From an uncultured Lachnospiraceae bacterium (lineage in GTDB: Bacteria > Bacillota > Clostridia > Lachnospirales > Lachnospiraceae), in assembly GCA_905209075.1 (NCBI GenBank), contig CAJLRL010000008.1, positions 1 through 64,000 on the forward strand: a stretch of 64,000 bases of DNA, in the 5' to 3' direction. The position numbers and the translations under genes are program-made. The first letter of the stretch is position 1. Each line of letters begins with the position of its first letter. The notes under the pieces were generated by a model, which saw only the letters and a list, made by a program, of their open reading frames with translations, had not been told where the DNA came from and searched no databases. Below are positions 1 to 8,279 of this stretch, one piece after another.

Positions 1-304
1 TGACACCTAAATAAACAAAATCGTCTTTCAATTCGTTGAACGATGTTTGCGAAGTAGACTGTTTATACAAGGTGTCATTAACATAAATCATCGGTGCTGC
101 GTCTGCTATACCCGGAGTAGTAACACTATCGTTGTTGTGGGGAAAAAGGGAAATTGCCGCGACGCATACTAAAGCCAAACAAGCGGCAACAACTCCCCAT
201 TTAACCCAAATCGGCTTTTTGGTTTTCTTTTTGTAGCTGATAGCCTCATCAACATACTTGGTGTCAAGCTCGCTCATGGCTTCGGAAAACTTCTTTGAGT
301 TCAT
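1..304 (-). CDS. Anti-sigma-like membrane protein, partial (C-terminus off window)
   Basis: The reading frame starts at an ATG complementary to 302-304 and runs off the left edge, so about 101 residues are seen. A charged N-terminus (MNSKKFSEAMSEL) is followed by one membrane span near residues 35-55 (WVKWGVVAACLALVCVAAI) and the start of an extracytoplasmic part. Its start overlaps the stop of the sigma-factor gene by 4 bases (ATGA), which implies translational coupling. This layout is usual for an ECF sigma factor and its membrane anti-sigma partner in conjugative elements of gut Firmicutes. The anti-sigma role is inferred from position and topology; no catalytic motif is visible. Confidence 0.7.
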   Translation of the reverse strand, partial: MNSKKFSEAMSELDTKYVDEAISYKKKTKKPIWVKWGVVAACLALVCVAAISLFPHNNDSVTTPGIADAAPMIYVNDTLYKQSTSQTSFNELKDDFVYLGV

Positions 305-861
305 ACGAATACCTCTCTTTCTGCTAAATAGCTTTTCATTTTCTGACGGATACGGGTCAGCCGGACGGAGATATTTTTCTCCGAAAGCCCTACAAACTCG
401 GCTATGTCCTTACAGCTATCGGAAAACCAATAGCGGCGCATGAAGATAACGCGGTTTTCGACGGTCAGCGTGTCCAGAAAACTTTCAATGATACGGGCTA
501 ACTCTCTGGCTTCAATCTCGGCTTCCACTGTATTCGGGTCTGCTATATAGGCTTCGATTTCCTCCATAGCAATCGTGTAAGTGCTGTTTCGTTTGGCTGC
601 TTCCTTTCTGTAATAGATTTTCAGTGAAATGTTCCGAACGATTTTACAGATATAGGTCAGCAGCGGGTTTGGCTTCGCCGGGGGGATTGCGTTCCATGCC
701 CCTAAATAAGTGTCATTGACGCACTCCTCCGCGTCCTGCCTGTTGTTCACGATGTTATACGAGAGGTTGTGACAGATTTTTCCGTATTTAATGTCCAGCT
801 CCCGTATGCCCTGTTCTGAACGCCCAAAAAACATTTCAATGATTTTTTCATCTTCTATCAT
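301..861 (-). CDS. ECF-like sigma-70 family RNA polymerase sigma factor
   Basis: The product is 186 residues and should direct RNA polymerase to a specific promoter set. Region 2 is recognisable in the N-terminal half (about 10-85) and a region 4 helix-turn-helix near residues 125-180 (motif around VIFMRRYWFSDSCKDIAEF then SEKNISVRLTRIRQKMK). I chose the ATG at 861 rather than the GTG three bases upstream because AGGAGG at 869-874 sits 7 bases before it. The anti-sigma-like gene follows with a 4-base overlap. Such pairs are common in Tn1549-like ICEs; the target promoters are not evident here. Confidence 0.85.
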   Translation of the reverse strand: MIEDEKIIEMFFGRSEQGIRELDIKYGKICHNLSYNIVNNRQDAEECVNDTYLGAWNAIPPAKPNPLLTYICKIVRNISLKIYYRKEAAKRNSTYTIAMEEIEAYIADPNTVEAEIEARELARIIESFLDTLTVENRVIFMRRYWFSDSCKDIAEFVGLSEKNISVRLTRIRQKMKSYLAEREVFV

Positions 862-1186
862 CACACCGCCTCCTTTCCGGCTTCACCTATATACTACGGT
901 TTCAGCGGCGAATACTACATCAAATCTCAAATTTTTTCAAGAAAATTATACCACACTTCGCGTGAAATTGCTTGTGTTAGCTTTCGCCGCTTCGCTGGCG
1001 GCTCTCCGGCGTTCCTCGCTATATGGGGCGGTCAGACGGAAAGAAAAGCGGCCTTTACGCTGTTGTAAATTATCATATCATTTATCAAGTATCAAGATGT
1101 TTATAATTTCTCTACTTTGCGTTGTCCAAGTTCATATCCTTTCCTCTATGCTTCCATACAAAAAACTTTTTCATAACAACTTATTA
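862..1186. other. Gene-poor stretch of the conjugative element
   Basis: About 325 bases between the sigma-factor start and the next open frame. It holds the sigma-factor ribosome site and, on the minus strand at 946-1077, a short open frame without a start codon whose C-terminal end (APYSEERRRAASEAAKA) looks like the tail of a lost gene. No convincing promoter or terminator was found. Confidence 0.4.
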
Positions 1187-1501
1187 TCAAATAATTCCAT
1201 AATAATCTGGATCTAAAATAAATTCTCCTTCTGTTTTATCAAGCCACTTTTTTGCCATATTAATAGCATCAACTAAACATTTTGCAAATTTTTCTATTGC
1301 CGCATCGTTTATATACCAAAGGGATACTAAGGATCTTTTATCAATCTTCACCATTGTGCCCGCATATAGTACTTTTCCCGAATCAGTTCCCATCTTTTTT
1401 AATAACAAACAGGAATTATTAGGATTATCTGGATTCAGCTCTCTTCCTGCCACTACATTCAAATATGGAACAGGTTCTAAAACAGTGCTATCAGAATGTA
1501 A
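1187..1501 (-). pseudogene. C-terminal remnant of an unrecognised protein fused to broken parA
   Basis: This minus-strand frame is open from codon 1499-1501 down to a TGA at 1187. The only initiator inside is a TTG at 1462 with no ribosome site. The last 91 codons read like a real protein (ends FILDPDYYGII), but I do not recognise the family. Its 5' part overlaps the point where the neighbouring parA sequence stops resembling ParA, so the likely history is a deletion that joined the middle of parA to the 3' part of another gene. Expression is doubtful. Confidence 0.5.
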
Positions 1502-1874
1502 TCATAGCGGTCTTTCTGCTGTTCTATGTAGGTACGAAGCACCGTCTCCATGCTCATAACATTCACAAGTGAGGTTTCCAAACCGGAAAGCTCGATATTT
1601 CCCGGCATGAAATCCCCCCCTCCTCATGTCTTAAAATGCCGTACTCCGGTTTTATTTCCTCATCATTGATAATGGATGCCATAATGGTTGCAAGTGTAAT
1701 TTCCAGTCTGTCCGGCTCCCGAATACCAAGACTTGCCGTAAGACTGCCCTGTGCATCTGCATCTATCAGTAAAACTTTCTTTCCCTGTTTTGCCAGTCCG
1801 ATTCCTAAATTGCTTGTTGTGGTGGTCTTTCCAACTCCACCCTTCTGATTTGCGATTGCTATTACTTTACACAT
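1477..1874 (-). pseudogene. ParA/Soj-type partition ATPase, frameshifted and truncated
   Basis: The first 80 or so residues are a clear ParA/MinD-family ATPase with a deviant Walker A motif (KGGVGKTTTT, residues 10-19) and LLIDADAQGS (residues 35-44). At a run of seven G (complement of 1614-1620) the frame is lost and the annotated frame ends after 103 residues at 1563. One extra base there would restore ParA-like sequence (DFMPGNIELSGLETSLV, then RYDYILI), which continues to about 1495 before it diverges and stops at 1477. The gene thus has a homopolymer frameshift and a missing C-terminal half. ParA normally helps partition a plasmid or ICE; this copy should be inactive unless the G tract is phase-variable or a sequencing error. 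Confidence 0.8.
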
Positions 1875-1906
1875 GATAAATTCTCCTATTCTCTACTATT
1901 TTGCTT

Positions 1907-2086
1907 TTATCTGCTGCTCTTTACATTGCTTTTCTGCACTTCCGCATAAGCTCTGTAATATTTGTTTGTCCCTTTATTGCTATAAAGCTCTGATATCTCC
2001 AGAACTTCTACTTTTGGATGACGCTGTAAGATTTTCTGAAACCACACAATGTCATTCTTCGTTCCCATCAATCTGACTTTTAACAT
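1907..2086 (-). CDS. DUF3970-like small protein of the ICE
   Basis: A 59-residue protein (starts MLKVRLMGTKNDIVWFQ) that resembles the short DUF3970 family often found in Tn1549-like conjugative elements; this assignment is from memory of the family sequence. Charged segments flank a conserved-looking core around YSNKGTNKYYRAY. Its ATG overlaps the upstream stop in a TAATG arrangement at 2084-2088, so the two genes are translationally coupled. Function is unknown; a role in ICE maintenance or regulation is only suggested by context. The broken parA lies 32 bases downstream. Confidence 0.7.
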   Translation of the reverse strand: MLKVRLMGTKNDIVWFQKILQRHPKVEVLEISELYSNKGTNKYYRAYAEVQKSNVKSSR

Positions 2087-2559
2087 TAGTCTGCTCCTCC
2101 AAATAAGGCATACAGTTCCCGGTTATAAGTCGCATACTCCGGATAGCGGATCTGTATCGCCTGCCAAAAGAAAGGTGCATAGGCACAGCAGAACAAGTCC
2201 TCCACTGTATACTGCCTGCACTCGTTTACCTGTTCCTCTGTTTTTGTGTAATCATCTACACTCGGTGTGCCATTGCAATACAGGTTAAATGCCATTCGCA
2301 CCACCTTCATACTGCCACTGGTCTGCCAGCCTTCATGCAGACACTCTGTTTTTACACATCCCGTCTTAAAATCATATATGCTATTGATATTTCTTCTCGT
2401 ATCATCACTGATACCAAGACAATAGCAAAGTGCCTTGTGGTACACATCCTGATAGCGTACCTCTTTTAATTTTTCATAGTAGAATTTTTCATGTGCTTCG
2501 CTGATAAAATTGATTGTCTGTTCCTTTTTGTTTTCTGCTCCTAACGCTGTGTTGTTCAT
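2086..2559 (-). CDS. DUF6075-like ICE protein
   Basis: A 157-residue protein starting MNNTALGAENKKEQTIN. A longer frame opens 12 codons upstream, but AGGAGG about 7 bases before the ATG at 2559 fixes this start. The body is rich in aromatic residues and cysteines (for example CYCLGI and VEDLFCCAYAPFFWQA) and resembles the DUF6075 family found next to parA-like genes in gut-Firmicute ICEs. No enzymatic motif is recognised. It is the first gene of a short leftward operon behind two terminator-like hairpins, which separate it from rlmD. Confidence 0.65.
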   Translation of the reverse strand: MNNTALGAENKKEQTINFISEAHEKFYYEKLKEVRYQDVYHKALCYCLGISDDTRRNINSIYDFKTGCVKTECLHEGWQTSGSMKVVRMAFNLYCNGTPSVDDYTKTEEQVNECRQYTVEDLFCCAYAPFFWQAIQIRYPEYATYNRELYALFGGAD

Positions 2560-2584
2560 AGTGAACCTCCTTTTAAATTGAATT

Positions 2585-2610
2585 GAAAAAGGCACTCCTA
2601 ATGGAATGCC
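2585..2610 (-). terminator. Rho-independent terminator or leader hairpin
   Basis: On the minus strand GGCATTCC-ATTA-GGAGTGCC (one G-U pair) is followed directly by TTTTTC. It lies just upstream of the DUF6075-like gene, so it could be a second terminator after rlmD or an attenuator for the ICE operon. Confidence 0.6.
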
Positions 2611-2617
2611 CTAATAT

Positions 2618-2648
2618 AAAAAATAGGGACACTCTTTCAAGTATCCCT
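2618..2648 (-). terminator. Rho-independent terminator after rlmD and the ICE end
   Basis: The minus strand carries a 10-bp stem, AGGGATACTT with GAGTGTCCCT, closed by a GAAA tetraloop and followed by ATTTTTTA. It ends transcription coming from rlmD through the element boundary. Confidence 0.75.
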
Positions 2649-2850
2649 ACGTTCTATCAACATATCTGATAGTTCTCTATTTACTTTCATATTCAGAATT
2701 CTTTGTGTCCCCACAACCGAGGTCTAACGCTACAACAACAGTCACCTTCCTCACAAGCTCTTTTTCCTTGTGATTTTCAGCAATCCTGTTGAAGCTGAAA
2801 AACTCTACAAAGTGCGTAAATTCAAGGATTTCTACATATCCTTTCTGTGT
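2649..2850. mobile_element. End of the integrative element fused to the rlmD 3' end
   Basis: After the conserved RlmD sequence NTYHIETVV the frame continues with a non-RlmD tail and stops at 2832. A second minus-strand frame overlaps this junction and reads to 2677, ending GCGDTKNSEYESK. ICEs that use the rum gene 3' end as target are established in streptococci and other Firmicutes. The sigma/parA/DUF3970 gene set to the left fits this. The exact att core and the other end lie outside the window, so the boundary is approximate. Confidence 0.6.
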
Positions 2851-4238
2851 AGTCCTACCACAGTTTCTATATGATAAGTATTCGGAAACATATCTACACA
2901 GCAAATCTTTTTAACTTCATACCCTCTTGCTGCAAATATTTCTAAATCTCTTGCCAGGCTTGACGGCTTACATGATATATAAACCATATTCTCAACGCCA
3001 TAATCAATGATTTTTCCGATAGCCTTTGGATGTATTCCGTCACGTGGTGGATCGAGTATGATATAATCCGGTTTTTCCTCTATTTCATCAAGTACTTTCA
3101 ATACATCTCCTGCGAGGAATTTACAATTTGAAAGACCATTTAATGCGGCATTTTCTTTTGCCGCCTCGACCGCCTCAGCAATAATTTCCACGCCGACTAC
3201 TTCTTTACATACAGGTGCCATCATCTGCGCAATTGTCCCAGTTCCGCTGTATAGGTCATATACAGTTTTTCCACTAAGCGAATCGGCATCTCCATCAAGT
3301 ATAAACTCTCTCGCTGTCTCGTAAAGCACTTCTGCTCCAAGAGAATTAGTCTGGAAAAACGAAAACGGCGTGATCTTAAAGCGCAATCCTAATAGTTCCT
3401 CGTAGAAAAAATCCTCTCCATAAAGTACTTCTGTGCCTTCATTTTTCACTACATCCGCTACACTGTCATTTTCCGTATGAAGTATCCCCTTAAATTTACC
3501 ATCATATGGATGGCACAGCAGTGCATATCTCCAGCCCGCTAAAAGTTCTTCCTCATCGAAGCCATCCGTCTGCGTGGATGTGATAAGATCAACCAAAATC
3601 TCACCTGTTTTTACGGCCTTCCTTACAAGAAGATGACGCAGATATCCTACATGTGAAAATCTGTGGTAAAAGCTTATATTATTTTTTGAAAAGTAATCAA
3701 GTGTAACTTTTAATATTGTCCTGAAATCCTTATCAACTATCTGACAGTCAGACACTGTTACAAGATCATAAAAACTACCTCTTTTGTGCATTCCAAGAGC
3801 TAGTGGACCATCCTTGTACTCATCACCAAATGAAAATTCCATCTTATTGCGGTACTCTTTATTTTGCGGACTTCCTTTTATTCCAAGGAACTTATATCCT
3901 GCTTCATCCTCTGTTCCGATGGCATCAACAATAAGCTTTTTAACCTGCGAAAGCTTCATGTCCAGCTGTTTTTCATATGGAACAGTCTGATATGTACAGC
4001 CGCCACAAGCTCCAAAGTGAGGACATGCTTTTTCAGTCTCTAATTCAGACTTCTCTATAACCTGCATAAGACGTCCCTCTGCCTTTTTATGTTTAATTTT
4101 ATTTACCGCAAACTCTACCTTCTGACCGGGAATGCTATTTTTTACTATAACACGCTCTCCATCCTCTGTAATTACAATTCCTTTGTTTGGGAACTCAACA
4201 TGATCAACTATGCCGCATCCTCTATATCCTTTTTTCAT
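2832..4238 (-). CDS. rlmD: 23S rRNA (uracil-5-)-methyltransferase RlmD/RumA
   Basis: The 468-residue product transfers a methyl group from S-adenosylmethionine to a uridine in 23S rRNA. Visible parts are an N-terminal TRAM RNA-binding domain (about 1-60), an iron-sulphur cluster site (Cys72, Cys78, Cys81 in CPHFGACGGC, plus the Cys of SDCQIVD), the SAM loop YDLYSGTGT, IILDPPRDG, and the catalytic cysteine Cys423 in ISCKPSSLARD. Length is typical. The last residues after NTYHIETVV (GLHRKDM) do not look like the family and were probably supplied by the ICE inserted at this end. The enzyme should still work, because the catalytic core is complete. Confidence 0.93.
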   Translation of the reverse strand: MKKGYRGCGIVDHVEFPNKGIVITEDGERVIVKNSIPGQKVEFAVNKIKHKKAEGRLMQVIEKSELETEKACPHFGACGGCTYQTVPYEKQLDMKLSQVKKLIVDAIGTEDEAGYKFLGIKGSPQNKEYRNKMEFSFGDEYKDGPLALGMHKRGSFYDLVTVSDCQIVDKDFRTILKVTLDYFSKNNISFYHRFSHVGYLRHLLVRKAVKTGEILVDLITSTQTDGFDEEELLAGWRYALLCHPYDGKFKGILHTENDSVADVVKNEGTEVLYGEDFFYEELLGLRFKITPFSFFQTNSLGAEVLYETAREFILDGDADSLSGKTVYDLYSGTGTIAQMMAPVCKEVVGVEIIAEAVEAAKENAALNGLSNCKFLAGDVLKVLDEIEEKPDYIILDPPRDGIHPKAIGKIIDYGVENMVYISCKPSSLARDLEIFAARGYEVKKICCVDMFPNTYHIETVVGLHRKDM

Positions 4239-4251
4239 ATATCATCTCTCA

Positions 4252-4312
4252 TCCTAATAAAATAAAATTCCTAATATAATAAAATTCCTAATAAAATAAA
4301 ATTTCTAATATA
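4252..4312. repeat. AT-rich tandem repeat upstream of rlmD
   Basis: Three imperfect copies of a unit close to AAAATTCCTAATAAAAT lie between the rlmD start and the upstream gene's terminator. The units carry the sequence AGGA on the minus strand, so they may influence ribosome binding or simply be an expanded leader. Confidence 0.5.
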
Positions 4313-4318
4313 CTTAAT

Positions 4319-4352
4319 CTAAAAATGGGGACTACATAAAAGCAGCCCCCAT
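4319..4352 (-). terminator. Rho-independent terminator of the small membrane protein gene
   Basis: On the minus strand an 11-bp stem (ATGGGGGCTGC with GTAGTCCCCAT, loop TTTTAT) is followed by TTTTTAGA, 14 bases after the stop of the 105-aa gene. Confidence 0.75.
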
Positions 4353-4365
4353 AAAAATCGTAAAA

Positions 4366-4683
4366 TTATTTTTCTTCTTTAGTCTTTGGCTCTTCCTCTG
4401 CCTTATCCTCAGCCTCATCTTCTTCATCCTCGAAGAAATCATCATCAAACTCGTCATCATAGTCATCTTCGAAATCATCTAAATAATCCGGTGTGAAGAA
4501 TCTGTAGATTCCGTATACAGCTGCTGCGATCGCCACTACAGCTCCGATTACAGCAAAAATGATAACTGCCTTTGAAGGTTTCTTTTCTTCTTCCTCTTTT
4601 TTAAGAAGATCATTTAATTTAGATGCACAAAGCATCTCTGATATTTTATTGTCTTTTAACATATCTTCTACTTTTTTGCTCAT
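4366..4683 (-). CDS. Small single-span membrane protein with acidic tail
   Basis: A 105-residue protein that I do not assign to a named family. Residues 1-36 are cytoplasmic and lysine/glutamate-rich, 39-63 form one hydrophobic span (VIIFAVIGAVVAIAAAVYGIY), and the C-terminal 40 residues are almost all Asp and Glu with a final lysine patch. A GGAG site precedes the ATG. The gene has its own terminator and lies alone between pcrA and rlmD. A similar architecture is frequent in Lachnospiraceae genomes as hypothetical proteins. Nothing indicates an enzymatic role; the acidic tail might bind cations or basic proteins. Confidence 0.7.
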   Translation of the reverse strand: MSKKVEDMLKDNKISEMLCASKLNDLLKKEEEEKKPSKAVIIFAVIGAVVAIAAAVYGIYRFFTPDYLDDFEDDYDDEFDDDFFEDEEDEAEDKAEEEPKTKEEK

Positions 4684-4825
4684 AATAACTGCCTCTCCTT
4701 ATCTGAATTTTATTTTTTGATCCACAGACATTTTTCTATGAATCACTTTCAATTTTATAACTATATCCAGTATATCATATACTGCCCAATTTTCCTAGAA
4801 AAATTACAAATTTTAATTATTTTTC

Positions 4826-4887
4826 TAAAAAAGCTACATTGCATTATATGATCAAATGTAGATCAAAATACCTTTTGACCATAATGC
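4826..4887 (-). terminator. Hairpin downstream of pcrA, possible terminator
   Basis: On the minus strand GCATTATGGTCAAA pairs with TTTGATCATATAATGC across an inner inverted repeat GGTCAAAA / TTTTGATC, followed 8 bases later by TTTTTT. It shares AAAATACCTTTTGACC with the right end of the structured element near 13,975. Confidence 0.5.
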
Positions 4888-4889
4888 TG

Positions 4890-7169
4890 CTATATCTTTT
4901 TTAATTTGGCAAAAGACGCAAACATTTTCTTGGTTCCGGCTTTATCAAAGTCAACCGTAACCTCATAATCTCTTCCACCTTCTATTATAGCCTTTACCTC
5001 ACCCTGTCCGAATTTCATGTGTGTTACACGATCTCCCACCGAATAATCCAGTCCTTTTGAAGTATTTGCACTTGCAAATGAACGCTGGCTTCCTACAGGT
5101 GTATATACAGGAGTTCTCTTTCGTGAAGTATTGAATGTCGTAGCATACTCTGTTCCGTATGTAGGTGTTTTCCTGAAATTCTCCCTTGCTTTTTTAAAAC
5201 TATTCGCCCCTGATCCTTCGTCTTTTGATTTCTGCTCATATATTTCTCCGGACATTAGTTCTTTCGGTATCTCTTTTACAAAACGTGATACTTTATTGTA
5301 TTGCGTCTCACCTCTTATCATACGGGTTCTGGCAGATGTTATCGTAAGATGCTGTTTTGCTCTTGTTATTCCTACATAAGCAAGACGTCTTTCTTCCTCT
5401 ATCTCACTTGCAGCATCATCGCTTGTTATAGACATATAGCTTGGAAACAATCCATCCTCCATACCGGCCAGAAATACATTGGGAAACTCAAGGCCTTTTG
5501 CACTATGCAGTGTCATAAGCACAACATAATCACTGTTATCATCAAGTCCATCTATATCTGCTACGAGAGCTACTTCTTCAAGAAAGCCTGACAGTGTAGG
5601 ATTTTCCACACCCTCATCATATGCGGCCGCTTTACTTACAAGCTCGTTTATATTCTCGATACGCTGTTCTGCTTCGTCCGTTCCCTCTGCCTTAAGTTCA
5701 TCGACATATCCGGTTTCATCTATTATTGCTTTAAGAAGATCAGACACTGAATCCATTTCTGCTCTTGCTTTTAATGACTGGATAAACATTATAAATGGTT
5801 TTATCTTACTCTCAGCTCTTCCCATTCCCGGAATGTCTGCAGCCATCTTAAGTGCAGTGTAAAAATCTATTTCGTTCTCATCGGCATAATCAGCTACACG
5901 ATTTATGCTTGTCGCACCTATACCTCGTTTAGGCACATTTATTATACGCCTTACTGCAATATCATCACGTCCATTATCTATCGTTTTTAAATATGCCAGA
6001 AGATCTTTTATCTCTTTTCTTGCATAGAAATTAACACCACCGACTATCTTATATGGTATGTTGCTATTTATAAATCTCTCCTCGAAAAGACGTGACTGTG
6101 CATTTGTCCTATACAAAACAGCGCAGTCCTTATATGAGGCATCCTCTTTTCTGACCATATTGTTTATAGCTCTTGCAACATAATCAGCTTCCTCATATCC
6201 ACTTTCAAGCTGCTCAAAATCAATCTTTGCGCCGGCACCATTGTCTGTCCATAATCTTTTATCTTTACGCCCGATATTGTTTGAAATAACGCAGTTTGCA
6301 GCATCGAGGATATTCTGTGATGAACGGTAATTTTGTTCAAGCTTTATTACCTTTGCATCCTCAAAATGCTTTTCAAAATTCAAAATATTATAGATATTTG
6401 CCCCACGGAATTTATAAATCGACTGGTCATCATCACCGACTACACATAAATTTTTATATTTCATTGCGAGCAGCCGTATAAACTCAAACTGGACATTATT
6501 TGTATCCTGATACTCATCTACCATGATATATCTGAAGCGCTCCTGATAATAATTCAAAACTTCCTTGTCAAGTTTAAAAAGCTCTACTGTTTTACAAAGC
6601 AGATCATCAAAGTCAAGCGCATTGTTCTGTTTCAAAGCAAGCTGATACTCTTTATAAACCATAGCCTGTTTGCGCTTAACAAAATCCCCTGCTCCCTGAT
6701 TTTCAAATTCAACAGGATCGATCATATTATCCTTTGCAGAAGATATGACATTCAAAAACATCTTTTCTTTATATAACTTAGTGTCTATCTCAAGACGTTT
6801 ACATATATCCTTCATGAGTGTCTTCTGGTCATCCGCATCATAAATTGTAAAATTCGTGCTGTAACCAAGCCTGTCGATATAACGCCGCAGTATTCTCACG
6901 CATGTAGAGTGAAAAGTAGACACCCATATGCTCTCCGAGCCATATCCGACCATATCATCAATACGATCACGCATCTCTCCCGCAGCCTTGTTTGTAAATG
7001 TTATAGCCATTATGTTGTAAGGATTTACTCCCATCTCTTCTATAAGATAAGCGGTTCTGTAGGTAAGAACTCTTGTCTTTCCGCTTCCCGCCCCTGCAAG
7101 AATAAGTAACGGTCCCTCTGTAGTTACTACAGCCTCTGCCTGCTGCTTATTTAACATGTCTAAATTCAT
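4890..7169 (-). CDS. pcrA: ATP-dependent DNA helicase PcrA (UvrD family)
   Basis: The 759-residue product is a superfamily 1A 3'-5' helicase used in repair, plasmid replication and removal of RecA filaments. Seen in order: Walker A GAGSGKT (26-32), ITFTNKAA, the Walker B region MVDEYQDTN, VVGDDDQSIYKFRGA, LEQNYRS, MTLHSAKGLEF and YVGITRAK (motif VI). The C-terminal part (YSVGDRVTHMKFGQG to the end) is the Tudor-like RNA polymerase-binding domain of PcrA. The frame is open 12 codons further upstream, but AGAGG stands before the ATG at 7169. It has a probable sigma-70 promoter at 7224-7252 and diverges from the DUF1836 gene. Confidence 0.95.
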   Translation of the reverse strand: MNLDMLNKQQAEAVVTTEGPLLILAGAGSGKTRVLTYRTAYLIEEMGVNPYNIMAITFTNKAAGEMRDRIDDMVGYGSESIWVSTFHSTCVRILRRYIDRLGYSTNFTIYDADDQKTLMKDICKRLEIDTKLYKEKMFLNVISSAKDNMIDPVEFENQGAGDFVKRKQAMVYKEYQLALKQNNALDFDDLLCKTVELFKLDKEVLNYYQERFRYIMVDEYQDTNNVQFEFIRLLAMKYKNLCVVGDDDQSIYKFRGANIYNILNFEKHFEDAKVIKLEQNYRSSQNILDAANCVISNNIGRKDKRLWTDNGAGAKIDFEQLESGYEEADYVARAINNMVRKEDASYKDCAVLYRTNAQSRLFEERFINSNIPYKIVGGVNFYARKEIKDLLAYLKTIDNGRDDIAVRRIINVPKRGIGATSINRVADYADENEIDFYTALKMAADIPGMGRAESKIKPFIMFIQSLKARAEMDSVSDLLKAIIDETGYVDELKAEGTDEAEQRIENINELVSKAAAYDEGVENPTLSGFLEEVALVADIDGLDDNSDYVVLMTLHSAKGLEFPNVFLAGMEDGLFPSYMSITSDDAASEIEEERRLAYVGITRAKQHLTITSARTRMIRGETQYNKVSRFVKEIPKELMSGEIYEQKSKDEGSGANSFKKARENFRKTPTYGTEYATTFNTSRKRTPVYTPVGSQRSFASANTSKGLDYSVGDRVTHMKFGQGEVKAIIEGGRDYEVTVDFDKAGTKKMFASFAKLKKI

Positions 7170-7223
7170 CAATGTAACCTCTTTTTCTAAATTACAATTC
7201 GGCACGTCTCTCAGCCTATTGAC

Positions 7224-7252
7224 ATCATATCACAAACATATGTTTTTGAAAA
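7224..7252 (-). promoter_or_regulatory. Probable pcrA promoter
   Basis: Minus-strand TTTTCA (7247-7252) and TATGAT (7224-7229) are separated by 17 bases, about 55 bases upstream of the pcrA ATG. The -10 box has an upstream TG-like context. Confidence 0.5.
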
Positions 7253-7280
7253 TGATATAAATGCGAATTTCAAAAAAATC

Positions 7281-7309
7281 TTGTCATATAGTTTTCAATA
7301 CTATATAAT
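7281..7309 (+). promoter_or_regulatory. Sigma-70 promoter of the DUF1836 gene
   Basis: TTGTCA (7281-7286) and a perfect TATAAT (7304-7309) are 17 bases apart, placing the transcript start near 7316, close to the ribosome site at 7317-7320. Confidence 0.7.
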
Positions 7310-7329
7310 AAAGCAGTGAGGTGAACAAA

Positions 7330-7959
7330 ATGGAAAATGATACAAAAGCTTTTTTAGCAGACTTACTTGAACAATTAAAATCAATAGATTACATAAAACC
7401 CGTTGATATCCCTAACATAGATTTATACATGGATCAGATCACTACATTTATGGATGAGCAGCTTGCTGCTTCAAAACGTTATGAATCAGACAAAATTCTC
7501 ACAAAAACAATGATCAATAACTACGCAAAAAATAATCTGCTTCCACCGCCCAGCAAAAAGAAATATTCGAAAGAGCATGTACTTACACTCCTTTTCATAT
7601 ACTATTTCAAAAATATTCTGAGCATAAACGATATACACTCTATACTCAATCCACTGACTGAAAAATATTTTGGAAACACAGATGGTTTCAGTATGGTGGA
7701 TATCTACAATGAAGTTTTCGGTCTTGAGGCTGAAGAGTCAAAAAAGCTTATGAAAGACCTCGGCAAAAAATATAATCTGGCAAAAGATACCTTTAACGAC
7801 TTTCCCGAGGAAGACCAGAAATTTTTACATACATTCAGTTTTATCTGTATGTTAAGCTTTGACGTATATATCAAAAAAATGATTATCGAACGTACCATTG
7901 ATAATCTGAATAATGAAGCAGCTTCTGAAAAAGATAATAAAAATAAAAGTGACCAGTAA
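7330..7959 (+). CDS. DUF1836 domain protein
   Basis: A 209-residue protein. The start chosen is the ATG at 7330 with GAGG at 7317-7320; a GTG at 7321 would overlap that ribosome site. A helical region around residues 70-130 (YSKEHVLTLLFIYYFKNILSINDI) matches the DUF1836 family of Firmicutes, thought to be DNA-binding and winged-helix or MerR-like; that function is a family inference. The C-terminus is lysine/asparagine rich. It is monocistronic between a good promoter and a bidirectional terminator, divergent from pcrA and convergent with the yerC-like gene. Confidence 0.75.
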   Translation: MENDTKAFLADLLEQLKSIDYIKPVDIPNIDLYMDQITTFMDEQLAASKRYESDKILTKTMINNYAKNNLLPPPSKKKYSKEHVLTLLFIYYFKNILSINDIHSILNPLTEKYFGNTDGFSMVDIYNEVFGLEAEESKKLMKDLGKKYNLAKDTFNDFPEEDQKFLHTFSFICMLSFDVYIKKMIIERTIDNLNNEAASEKDNKNKSDQ

Positions 7960-7980
7960 TAATAGCTGGTCACTTTTATT
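7943..7980. terminator. Bidirectional terminator
   Basis: GTGACCAG (7949-7956) and CTGGTCAC (7966-7973) form a perfect stem flanked by A-rich sequence on the left and TTTTATTT on the right. It serves the convergent DUF1836 and yerC-like genes; the DUF1836 stop codon lies in its loop. Confidence 0.85.
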
Positions 7981-7988
7981 TAGAAAGG

Positions 7989-8279
7989 TTACTCTTGTTC
8001 CATTCTTTTAAATACCATATCATATCCGTCATTTCCATAGTTTAGAGAACGGTTGACACGGCTTATTGTAGCTGTAGAAGCCCCCGTCTTTTCTGCAATG
8101 TCGAGATATGTCTTCTGCTCTCTTAACATCTTTGCCACCTCAAACCTCTGTGACAGTGATAAAAGCTCATTTACTGTGCATACATCTTCAAAAAATGTAT
8201 AACACTCTTCTTTATCCTTCAAACATAAGATTGCATCAAATAAATGGTCTACTGCCTCTGTTCTTAGATTTTTGCTCAT
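7989..8279 (-). CDS. YerC/YecD-type TrpR-like transcriptional regulator
   Basis: A 96-residue all-helical protein. The core VNELLSLSQRFEVAKMLREQKTY followed by DIAEKTGASTATISRVNRSL (about 38-80) is the TrpR-like helix-turn-helix of the YerC/YecD family, with the recognition helix near GASTATISRVNR. AGAGGAG precedes the ATG. In Bacillus yerC also lies close to pcrA, so the neighbourhood is conserved. The ligand and target genes are not known from the sequence. Confidence 0.88.
   Translation of the reverse strand: MSKNLRTEAVDHLFDAILCLKDKEECYTFFEDVCTVNELLSLSQRFEVAKMLREQKTYLDIAEKTGASTATISRVNRSLNYGNDGYDMVFKRMEQE

Noticed and set aside
4826..4887. Second full copy of the 13.8-kb structured element
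   Set aside because: Only the short AAAATACCTTTTGACC part is shared; the rest is a separate hairpin after pcrA.
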